Assembly: GCA_049694275.1 (NCBI GenBank)
Contig: JBAVQS010000008.1
Location: 1-62,352, forward strand
Length of the DNA stretch: 62,352 nt
Reading direction: 5' to 3'
Source of the DNA: JBAVQS01 sp049694275
Lineage (GTDB): Bacteria > Chloroflexota > Anaerolineae > UBA4142 > SHND01
Shown here: positions 26,901 to 33,680 of the stretch, piece by piece
Layout: the number at the start of each line of letters is the position of its first letter
How positions within the stretch are numbered: the stretch's first letter is position 1
Notes under the pieces: model-generated
Seen by the model: only the letters and a program-made list of their open reading frames with translations
Told to the model about the DNA's origin: nothing
Databases searched by the model: none
Position numbers and translations under genes: made by a program

Positions 26901-27681
26901 GGCGCAACTCGGTCAAAAACTCACCTTGCCCGCTGAACAAACGCGCATATACCGGAGGTAAAAGCCAGGGACGCACCCGCTCGTCGCTCAACACGTTTGG
27001 GGCAAGCTCACGCCAGGGCCGTGAATCGACTGCCGCGATCAAATCGCCGACAATGGCGCAGCGCTGCCCATCCATTTCGCGCCAATTCCCAATCGTGATG
27101 GATTCAGCCAGGAGCAAACTGCTATCCGGGTCAAGGACGACTTCACCCGCTTTGGTTACATTGGCAGCGGATGCAAGCCGCGCCATAATCGCGCCAGCCA
27201 GGACTTCGATTACTTGCGTCTGTGGATCGCCGACGAGAAACCGCCGCACCGGACCACAAGCCACCGTCGTTTTGAGCGCCAGCGATAACGCGCGGTGTCT
27301 CGGCAACTCCACGACGTGAAAAGGGTCCATTGCGGATTGCATCGCACGCGCACACGCGATGGCGCGGCGTCCCGGCTCAATGGCATCGGGCGCGCTGCCC
27401 CCATCAAACCACACGGTTAGCGCATCTCCGCCAAAAACGATCACGCTTCCACCGAATCGATCAATTTCGGCCATCAACGCTTGATAGATGGAATTGAGAA
27501 TCGTAAGCAGTCGCTCAGCCCCGCGATGCGGACCATATTCACGCAGGATTGCCTCAGTCAGCACCGTAAAGCCTGACATGTCGGCAAAGAGAGCTGCGCC
27601 CAACATCCGGTCGGGAAGGACCGCGCCATCTGCCAAGGCCTGGCGCCGGTCCTTTGGGACATAATCAATGATCGTGTTCAA
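23971..27681 (-). CDS. Tandem class III adenylyl cyclase with AAA ATPase and TPR, soluble-cyclase-like
   Basis: 1236 aa, starting with TTG after AAGGAAA. The first cyclase domain has FADMSGFTVLTE and FGGDAL (two metal Asp). The second has SIGDKGSY and GDATNLAARL, with the Lys, Asn and Arg of the catalytic pair. A P-loop ATPase module follows (GEAGIGKSR, LVLEDAHWLD), then about 450 residues of TPR-like repeats. This C1-C2-ATPase-TPR order is that of mammalian soluble adenylyl cyclase (ADCY10). In C1 the Lys before the second metal Asp is Val, so C1 supplies metal ligands and C2 the substrate contacts. It is cytosolic and makes cAMP if active. Bicarbonate control is possible but not shown. Confidence 0.85.
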   Translation of the reverse strand: MNTIIDYVPKDRRQALADGAVLPDRMLGAALFADMSGFTVLTEAILREYGPHRGAERLLTILNSIYQALMAEIDRFGGSVIVFGGDALTVWFDGGSAPDAIEPGRRAIACARAMQSAMDPFHVVELPRHRALSLALKTTVACGPVRRFLVGDPQTQVIEVLAGAIMARLASAANVTKAGEVVLDPDSSLLLAESITIGNWREMDGQRCAIVGDLIAAVDSRPWRELAPNVLSDERVRPWLLPPVYARLFSGQGEFLTELRPTISLFLRFADLDYDHDDEASAKLDSFVRWGQQVMARYEGWLLQISIGDKGSYLYATFGAPIAHGDAAARAAGAALEFREPPKEYSYIAPVQIGIGGGVSRVGAVGGTTRTYAVMGDATNLAARLMVAAADGQVLMSANLAPSAGRRYLLKPLPAVKVKGKAEPIPIVAVEGTQAISEIHLQEPQSALAMIGRTAELAHIAEKISRARRGEGRIIGIVGEAGIGKSRLLAEAIQRATAEGFIGFGGAAQSTGMQVAFLAWQPIWRAFFNLDWTAAIDEQAAALERALTALNPALLPRLPLLGAVLGLSLADNELTRNMDAKLRKESTEALLVECLKLHFASSGAAPLLLVLEDAHWLDALSIDLLAAIGRAIYNLPVLLTLAYRPPTEARGFNFPFAGLPNSSEIELHELARAEAAQLVEEKAAVLFNVQPDLPPKFVEAIVSRTEGNPFYIEELMNYLRDRGVVPGDMVSFEQLELPGNLTSLILSRIDRLTAEQQTALKVASVIGRTFPFDWLWGVYPSLGSREQVQRDLDVLAQLDLTPLDTPEPNSTFLFKHATTQEVTYESMPFALRSDLHERLAAWLEMREETATALDLLAHHYGRSSNTAKQKEYFKKAGEAASTRYANAAAIEYYERLRALLPPDEQVPVLIRMGQMHESLSQWDRGEARYRDALELAEWREGVDWQAQAELGIGSTYWNRALYDDALDWLELARSDFERVHDRTGLSQALFQLARAYWFQGKAEESLPLLQEVLFLEGEAGDKKRIAGAYQVLGNVAISKRDVAAAREWWLKSIALQQEIGDKPGVAASSGNLAMAAFLARNYDEARLRATDSIAIFHELGARWEYGLARLVLGLILAAQGDAASARKIQSENLALFRDLGSTPLIDLGLIGLAQATQLAQPTEDANQYAVELIGAAARFQETIKSKRQPIYQALADGVVARAKQTLASTRFDEAWAEGYAMNWHDAVAYALARVDS

Positions 27682-27846
27682 TGCCGATTTCCTTTTTGCC
27701 GATTGATATAAAGTGCAACAAGTGTCTGCGCGCTAGCCGAGTACATGACACGGCTCCCATCTTAGCACAGTTCTTTTCACAACGACAGAGCTACTCCCCA
27801 CATCTTGGCTTTCGCAGCGAATTGGCTTAAAATACGACCGTAAAAT

Positions 27847-28419
27847 ATGAAAGCTGGATTTGCTCTCCTGGTCGACGACCCGGCGCACAATCTCATGCGA
27901 AACCTCGCGATCGAGATTGATGCAAAATACCAAACCGGGCTCATCGCCGCGCGCTTACTGCCACACATTTCGCTTAAACAGCCTTTTCCAATCCAGGATC
28001 TATCCGCACTCGCCGGCTATTTTGATCAGCTCGCCGCCACACTCAGACCGGTTCCGGTAGCACTGAAACAGGTCGAGGTGTTGGTTTCTCCGGATGAGAA
28101 CACGCCGGGGATTGTCTGGCTGGATGTCGAGGAGAGCAATGAGTTGCGCGATCTGCACAATCGGCTTAATCGAGAACTGGCCGCGCGCTTTGAGAATACG
28201 GCAGCGCCGTTTGACGGCCCCGAGTATCACTTCCACGCAACCGTAACCTATGCGGGGCAACCGGCGGCTGTCTATCGGCAAATTCACTCCGAGTACGATC
28301 GGCAGCCGGTTGGCTATACCTTTACAGCAAATCGGATCGGTCTCTTTTACTCGATTGAGGCTGAGGGCAAGGCCGAAGCTTATGTTAGCTACCGGATATA
28401 CGGGCTTGGCTCGCAATAA
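27847..28419 (+). CDS. 2H-phosphodiesterase / 2'-5' RNA ligase-like protein
   Basis: 190 aa with the two histidine motifs of the 2H superfamily: HISLKQPF near residue 39 and FHATVTYAG near residue 127. Members cleave or ligate 2',5' or cyclic phosphodiester bonds in RNA or nucleotides. It is cytosolic. A TAAAAT box lies 13 nt before the ATG, so the leader is very short. It is divergent from the cyclase gene. The exact substrate is not readable from the sequence. Confidence 0.75.
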   Translation: MKAGFALLVDDPAHNLMRNLAIEIDAKYQTGLIAARLLPHISLKQPFPIQDLSALAGYFDQLAATLRPVPVALKQVEVLVSPDENTPGIVWLDVEESNELRDLHNRLNRELAARFENTAAPFDGPEYHFHATVTYAGQPAAVYRQIHSEYDRQPVGYTFTANRIGLFYSIEAEGKAEAYVSYRIYGLGSQ

Positions 28420-28420
28420 G

Positions 28421-28558
28421 ATCCTGGATTCATTTTCGATTCTCGCGCCAGGCGGACAAACCCGGACCGAATACTATCGAGATACGTTACATCTGACTCC
28501 GTCAGGTTATGCAGTTTTGAATCAAGCCCTTACCCAGGAGCTCGAATCGCTACAATAG
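28421..28558 (+). pseudogene. Remnant of an SGNH/GDSL hydrolase C-terminus
   Basis: In the frame that continues just past the 2H gene stop, the translation ILAPGGQTRTEYYRDT followed by LHLTPSGYAVLNQAL matches the block V end of GDSL lipases/esterases, with the catalytic Asp and His (D-x-L-H). No start or N-terminal blocks precede it, so it is a fragment of about 45 residues. Confidence 0.5.
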
Positions 28559-28574
28559 CTCATACAGCTTACAG

Positions 28575-29333
28575 CTATTTGGTGAGAATCCAGATTTGGT
28601 AGGGACTCGCCGTCGGGTCAAAGGGAGAGCGACGATAGTCGCCATAAAGTGACTGGACCTGAAAGCCTTCCGACCGCGCGAGGTCGGCAAATTCGTCTGG
28701 TCCGAGCAGGGCAAACCGGATCTCGAGCATCCGCTTGCGCTGCATTATCCCACGCGCGTCGTAAAGCTCGTAGAATTGATATCCTGTCACAATCCGCCGA
28801 TCAGGATCATAGCTCTGCCAGGTCCAAAAGAAGAGGCTCTCCCGCTCCGGTAGCAGATGCTTGCCAACAAGATGCAGATGGTCATCGATGCTTTTCAGCC
28901 GGAGAGGGGGATTATGCAGAGTGACGATCAAACGGCCTCTATCAGTTAGCTGCGCGTGGATACGCTTGAGGGTTGCGCGCCGGTCGTCGGCAGAGACGAG
29001 CTCACCAAGCGAATGAAACGGGATCAGGATAAGGTCGAACTGCTTGTCGAGCATGAGCTCACGGACATCAATCTGGCGAACGTCCGCTGCGAGATGCTGC
29101 GCGTCTAGCTTGCGCCGCAGTAAGGTTAGCATCTCGGAGGAATTATCCACACATGTTAATTTGGCCCCGGCCTGAAGGAGCGGGAGGGTCACGCGACCGG
29201 TGCCACACATGAGTTCTAACACCTCACCCTTGACCGCACGTGCCTCGTCTACAAAGAACGGGATGTCGAAATCAGCGTGGACATAGGTGTCGTAAAGATC
29301 AGCGATCTGGTCCCAGGCGATGGATAAAAACAT
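28575..29333 (-). CDS. SAM-dependent methyltransferase
   Basis: 252 aa from the ATG at 29333 (MFLSIAWDQIADLYD), 10 nt after the glpD stop; longer versions would overlap glpD and are rejected. Motif I is VLELMCGTGRVTLPLL, followed by the acidic post-I residue in LTCVDNSSEML, and FDLILIPFHSL occupies motif IV. It belongs to class I Rossmann methyltransferases. The substrate is unknown. Position as the last gene of the glycerol-lipid-like operon is suggestive but not decisive. Confidence 0.8.
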   Translation of the reverse strand: MFLSIAWDQIADLYDTYVHADFDIPFFVDEARAVKGEVLELMCGTGRVTLPLLQAGAKLTCVDNSSEMLTLLRRKLDAQHLAADVRQIDVRELMLDKQFDLILIPFHSLGELVSADDRRATLKRIHAQLTDRGRLIVTLHNPPLRLKSIDDHLHLVGKHLLPERESLFFWTWQSYDPDRRIVTGYQFYELYDARGIMQRKRMLEIRFALLGPDEFADLARSEGFQVQSLYGDYRRSPFDPTASPYQIWILTK

Positions 29334-29343
29334 ATGTTTTCCA

Positions 29344-30927
29344 CTATACAGGCAGCGAGTAGGAAGTATGCCACAAACGGGTGTAAGCAGTAAACTCGCT
29401 CTCCCAACGCTTGTCATCCCATCCCAGTTCAGGCTGGACAATTGCACGAATGCGCTCCATCCAAGCCTGCCCCCCCTGCGGGAGAACAAGGCCCAGACGC
29501 ACCCGGCGCAGTAACAAATCGTCGAGATGGGTTACCCCTTCCGCGCGAGCGGCCCAGCGTAGTTCGGCCCACAACGACTCTGAAGAGGCGATAGACATCA
29601 TCTCGCCCGGTTCGGCAGCAGCCTGAAGGTCGGACGCTTCGGCGCCATAGCGCCCCAGCAACCGCAGGCGAGCCGCATAAGACAGAGAATCAACCTGGAG
29701 GTCGGTGGGAACCGGGTCGAGCATACGCATGTGCGCATCGAACTGCGGCGCGCCTGGCAGGCGCGGGCGCACCGCGCGGAGCGCATCATGCGCCATCAGC
29801 CGAAAGGTGGTCAACTTGCCTCCCGCCACAGTCAATAGTCCATTCTCATTCCAGAGCATAAACTCGCGCGACTCTTTGGAGGGATCCGGGTTACCGGTAT
29901 TGATCACCGGGCGCACGCCCGCAAACGTCGCCTGAATATCCTGCCGCGTCAACCCTGCATCTGGAAAGACGCGGGCGAGCCCCGTCAGGATATAATCGAT
30001 TTCGGCTCCACTAATCCGGGGATCGATTTCTATCCCTTTGCCGTGATCGACATCGGTCGTCCCGGCCAACGTAACCCCTTCCCAGGGGAACGCGTAGAGC
30101 GCTCGGCGATCAACCGGGTGGAGAAAAGTAACCGCCCGGGAAAGGGGCAAGCGCGCCCAGGGGAAGATCACGTGCCCCCCACGCAACTGGCGCAGGCGTT
30201 CCTGCCCGCCGACCTTGATGCGCAATTCATCCGCCCAGGCCCCGGTTGCGTTAATGACCACAGTCGCCTGCACCTCGGCTGTCCGGTCGCGCCCGTCGGG
30301 CCCCTGGTCACGCACGACTACACCCCGGACCTGACCCGCCTGATCGAACAGCAATTGCTCAACGTGCGCATAGTTGAGAGCCATGCCCCCGGCGCGGACC
30401 GCTTCGCGGATTACGCGCAGCACCAGACGGGCATCGTCGGTCTGCGCATCAAAATACCTAAAGCCGCCGACAAGGTCCGGGCCGGTGAGCTGAGGGCAAA
30501 GATTGCGAATTCCGCGGGGCCCATACTGGCGATGCGCCCACTTGAGCGCAAGCATATCATAGGCTACAAGCCCCGCGCCAAAGACCCACATGGGTGGACG
30601 GTCGTCGGAAAAGTTGGCGAGGATAAAGCCCATCGAGTTGATCAGGCCCCGCCCTTCGCGCTGCAAGCGCTCACGCTCCGACACCGATTCGACTGTCAGC
30701 TTGATTTGCGCGTTTTTGAGGTAGCGCAGACCGCCATGCACCAGCTTGCCCGAGCGACTGGAGGTGCCTGCCGCGAAATCGCTTGCTTCGACCAGCAGTA
30801 CGCGCAGCCCGGCCCGCGCTGCTTCGCGGAGGATACCCGCGCCGGTAATGCCGCCGCCAATCACGATGATATCCCACCGCCTGTCCAACTGCTCCCAAAC
30901 ACGATCGCGCCAGCCTCGATTCCACAT
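29344..30927 (-). CDS. glpD: FAD-dependent glycerol-3-phosphate dehydrogenase
   Basis: 527 aa. Oxidises sn-glycerol-3-phosphate to dihydroxyacetone phosphate and passes electrons to quinones at the membrane. The FAD-binding motif IIVIGGGITGAGIL is near residue 20, followed by TSSRSGKLVHGGLRYL. Further conserved stretches are NATGAW and GGKLTTFR. It begins 8 nt after the oxidase gene stop, so the two are cotranscribed. Dihydroxyacetone phosphate is also the precursor of alkylglycerone phosphate, fitting the neighbour. Confidence 0.9.
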   Translation of the reverse strand: MWNRGWRDRVWEQLDRRWDIIVIGGGITGAGILREAARAGLRVLLVEASDFAAGTSSRSGKLVHGGLRYLKNAQIKLTVESVSERERLQREGRGLINSMGFILANFSDDRPPMWVFGAGLVAYDMLALKWAHRQYGPRGIRNLCPQLTGPDLVGGFRYFDAQTDDARLVLRVIREAVRAGGMALNYAHVEQLLFDQAGQVRGVVVRDQGPDGRDRTAEVQATVVINATGAWADELRIKVGGQERLRQLRGGHVIFPWARLPLSRAVTFLHPVDRRALYAFPWEGVTLAGTTDVDHGKGIEIDPRISGAEIDYILTGLARVFPDAGLTRQDIQATFAGVRPVINTGNPDPSKESREFMLWNENGLLTVAGGKLTTFRLMAHDALRAVRPRLPGAPQFDAHMRMLDPVPTDLQVDSLSYAARLRLLGRYGAEASDLQAAAEPGEMMSIASSESLWAELRWAARAEGVTHLDDLLLRRVRLGLVLPQGGQAWMERIRAIVQPELGWDDKRWESEFTAYTRLWHTSYSLPV

Positions 30928-30935
30928 ATCCAGTT

Positions 30936-32525
30936 TTACTCCAACAGCTTGCCAGGGTTCATCAGCCTATCGGGATCGACCGCGTACCTCATCCCTTCGA
31001 GCATCAACATGCCGGCGGCGCCCTTTTCGGCAATCAGATAGGGTTCATGGTCAATGCCCACGCCATGCTGGTGACTGATTGTGCCACCCTGCCCTACAAT
31101 GACGCGGCTTGCCGCGGATTTCAGCGACCGCCAGCGCGCCAACGTTGCATCCGGATCCAACGAGCGCGGGAATACATAGGTGACGTAGATGCTCGCTCCA
31201 TCGACATAGACGTGCGAGAGATGGGCAAACACCCAAACCCGTTCGCCCATTTCAAGTGTGGTACGGAGCGCACCTTTGATCGCTGCCGCCGTCGGCTCGA
31301 CAGCGAACCAGGGAACTGCCGTCTCAAGCGTATCAATCGCGTAGCCCAGTTCCCAGAGAGTATTGCGGAGATAGGGCGTCAGGAACCTCGTTTTGCGCCA
31401 CATTTCGCCGATGATGAATGGCACGGGTAAGCCCCCATGCGCCCTGGCGATGGCCTCCACCTCAAAACGCGCAAGGTTAACAGAATCGGGATCCCCGGTC
31501 ACACCGTAAATCAAGAGGGCGGGTGAGGCGCCGTACCCGGCAGTCGCCAACCCTCGCTCCGCCCATTCCATCAATCGTACACGCCCGGCCAGTTTCAACG
31601 TTGTCTCTGTTTCGTCCGCATCGGCAAGACGGAGCATCGAAACGCGAATCCCTGCCTGCGCGATCTCACGCACAGCCACAGCCCCCTCGGTCCAATTATG
31701 GAAAAACGCGGCATAGAACCCTTCGACTGGTGGCCGGGGCTGAACTCGCATGCAAGCGCGGGTAATGATTCCAAGGCGCCCCTCCGACCCCAGGATCATC
31801 TGCCGTAAATCGGGGCCAGCCGCGCTGGCAGGCAAAGGCGGAAGGTCCAACGGACCGCGGGGCGTCTCAATGTGGCCACCCGCGAACAAGTTCTCAATCC
31901 GGCCATAGTGATAGGACTGTTGCCCGCTCGAACGCGTGGCGATCCAGCCGCCCACCGTAGAATACTCCCAGGACTGCGGGAAATGTCCGAGCGTATATCC
32001 CAACGAGCGCAGTAACGCCTCAACCGCGGGACCGGGAAGGCCCGCTCCCAAAGTTGCAAGGCGGCTGGTCCTGTCAAAATCGACCAGGGTATCAAACCGG
32101 CGGAGGTCAACAGTCAACACCGGTCCTCGCTTCGGAAGCGGGTTGATGTGACCGACCACGCTCGTCCCACCTCCATAAGGAATTAATGCGGCCTGGTGGA
32201 TATGCGCATAGACAATCAGAGATCGAACCTCATCGTCGGATGCGGGATAGGCCACCCCATCGGGAAAGGCACCGAGGCGGCCGGACCGTAATGCAATCCA
32301 GTCGGGCAGGCTTTGACCCCGCGCGTGCTGCAGGCGGTCCAGTGGATCCTGGCGGATGAGTGAGTGCGCAGGCAGATCCGACAACGGGATTGTCTTCAAC
32401 ACCTGTTCCAACGTCGCATCCGGCCCCGGTTGGCCCGGACCTACCGCGGATAGTAGAAATTGTCTGGCCGCTTTTGGCACAGGATAGCCAACCGCCTCTT
32501 CGCCCCAACCGTTCCAACGTTTCAT
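30936..32525 (-). CDS. FAD-linked oxidase, alkylglycerone-phosphate-synthase-like
   Basis: 529 aa starting at MKRWNGWGEEAVGYPVP, with GGAG 4 nt before the ATG. The MRWNGWG-type opening is characteristic of alkyldihydroxyacetone-phosphate synthases. A PCMH-type FAD domain follows (PYGGGTSVVGHINP; PQSWEYSTVGGWIATRSSGQQS). The C-terminal part has HQHGVGIDHEPYL, which carries the active-site His pair. The eukaryotic enzyme exchanges the acyl group of acyl-DHAP for a fatty alcohol, making ether lipids. A D-lactate/glycolate-type dehydrogenase is the alternative. The glpD neighbour supports a role around glycerol phosphate. Confidence 0.8.
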   Translation of the reverse strand: MKRWNGWGEEAVGYPVPKAARQFLLSAVGPGQPGPDATLEQVLKTIPLSDLPAHSLIRQDPLDRLQHARGQSLPDWIALRSGRLGAFPDGVAYPASDDEVRSLIVYAHIHQAALIPYGGGTSVVGHINPLPKRGPVLTVDLRRFDTLVDFDRTSRLATLGAGLPGPAVEALLRSLGYTLGHFPQSWEYSTVGGWIATRSSGQQSYHYGRIENLFAGGHIETPRGPLDLPPLPASAAGPDLRQMILGSEGRLGIITRACMRVQPRPPVEGFYAAFFHNWTEGAVAVREIAQAGIRVSMLRLADADETETTLKLAGRVRLMEWAERGLATAGYGASPALLIYGVTGDPDSVNLARFEVEAIARAHGGLPVPFIIGEMWRKTRFLTPYLRNTLWELGYAIDTLETAVPWFAVEPTAAAIKGALRTTLEMGERVWVFAHLSHVYVDGASIYVTYVFPRSLDPDATLARWRSLKSAASRVIVGQGGTISHQHGVGIDHEPYLIAEKGAAGMLMLEGMRYAVDPDRLMNPGKLLE

Positions 32526-32546
32526 AGTCTCCTTCAGAATGCAAAA

Positions 32547-32575
32547 CCCCACTCCGGGGCACACCTGGAGCGGGG
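32547..32575 (-). terminator. Attenuator-like hairpin before the oxidase-glpD operon
   Basis: On the minus strand CCCCGCTCC and GGAGTGGGG form a 9-bp stem with one G-T pair and an 11-nt loop, followed by TTTT, 22 nt before the start codon. It could terminate transcription in the leader. Confidence 0.5.
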
Positions 32576-32771
32576 AATGTGGCTAATCGTGTCGCAACAT
32601 AATGACACACCTATTCTCTTGTAGCTTTTATCTACGATGGGACGTGTATTTCACTCCGTTCGATTCTATCACAGATTCAGATTCGCGGGGTAATACCCGG
32701 CGAACAAACTGTGCTATCATATAGGAGATCGGGCGTCATCCATCAGGAAATCAAGCATCGGCAAGGCAGGT

Positions 32772-33224
32772 ATGGGAATGAGCGCGAACTCGTTCGACTG
32801 GACTACAATCGGTTATTTTTTACTCTTTGCATTCGTCGCGGGCCTGCTGGTCATCGCTGCGCTATGCGCGTATATCATCTGGCGCGTGCGCCGCATTAAC
32901 CTGCCGGACGGGGCGGGTTTTATGATGGCGCTGCGCGCCGCGCCACTCTCCGTCGTCCTGTTACTCGACGCCCTTGATTTCACACTCGATGTCTTTTCTG
33001 CGCCCTTTACCTGGATTATACTCGGACGGCTTGGGCTGGCGCCATTGCGCGGTGTCGCCGTCATCAAGGACCTGATCCCATTTGATAACTTTATCCCGGC
33101 CATGACAGCAGCCTGGCTGGTCGTGCGTCTCTTCGATCTGGGCCGTCCGTATCTCGATCCGTCTACGGCCCCCACGGAACCCCAGCCGCTACTTCCACCG
33201 CCCGGATACAAACAACACCAATAG
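32772..33224 (+). CDS. Membrane protein of unknown function
   Basis: 150 aa. The start at 32772 (MGMSANSF) follows GGCAGG. The first hydrophobic segment (about residues 14-37) is followed by a basic WRVRRI. Two further segments follow, at about 55-80 and 105-125, with a Pro-rich tail. No motif is recognised. A box TATCAT lies near 32715, giving a leader of about 45 nt. A strong bidirectional terminator follows. Confidence 0.6.
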   Translation: MGMSANSFDWTTIGYFLLFAFVAGLLVIAALCAYIIWRVRRINLPDGAGFMMALRAAPLSVVLLLDALDFTLDVFSAPFTWIILGRLGLAPLRGVAVIKDLIPFDNFIPAMTAAWLVVRLFDLGRPYLDPSTAPTEPQPLLPPPGYKQHQ

Positions 33225-33231
33225 CATATAA

Positions 33232-33262
33232 AAACCCGGAATTCAGGATTCCGGGTTTATTT
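33232..33262. terminator. Bidirectional terminator between the membrane protein gene and ybeY
   Basis: AAACCCGGAAT (33232-33242) and ATTCCGGGTTT (33248-33258) form a perfect 11-bp stem with a 5-nt loop, with T-rich tracts on both strands. The ybeY stop codon lies in the loop region. Confidence 0.85.
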
Positions 33263-33671
33263 TTCTCCCCATTATTTTTTCCTGTCGCTTCCACATCCGC
33301 GCACGCTCCTCGGGCTCGATATCATCATAACCCAGGAGATGCAAGATGCCGTGGACCACGAGGAGCTCCAATTCGTCACGCGTGCGCCAATGGGCGGCGC
33401 GGGCATTCACCTTTGCCGTTTCGTACGAAATGACGATGTCGCCCAATGATTCGTCATCGTCAGCAGGAAACGAAAGGACATCGGTCGGAGCATCGACGCC
33501 GTGAAAGTCGCGGTTTAACTGGCGCATGGTCTTGTCGCCGACAATGGCAATGGCCAGACCCCGCTGTCGAGAGATCCTCTCGGCGCGATACACACGCATC
33601 GCAATACCCCGCAAACCGGAGCGAACGATGCGCCGTGTGAATTCGGGTTCGACGATAATATCGATGGACAT
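33243..33671 (-). CDS. ybeY: YbeY-like rRNA maturation endoribonuclease
   Basis: 142 aa, a metal-dependent single-strand RNase that matures 16S rRNA and monitors ribosome quality. The signature is HGILHLLGYDD, preceded by LNRDFHGVDAPTDVLSFP, the conserved family segment. The usual third zinc-binding His (HGxLHLxGYDH) is Asp here. The remainder fits YbeY well and its position after pgpH is the classic pairing, so orthology is likely. Its start lies 9 nt after the pgpH stop. Confidence 0.85.
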   Translation of the reverse strand: MSIDIIVEPEFTRRIVRSGLRGIAMRVYRAERISRQRGLAIAIVGDKTMRQLNRDFHGVDAPTDVLSFPADDDESLGDIVISYETAKVNARAAHWRTRDELELLVVHGILHLLGYDDIEPEERARMWKRQEKIMGRKINPES

Positions 33672-33680
33672 GAGGTCTTA

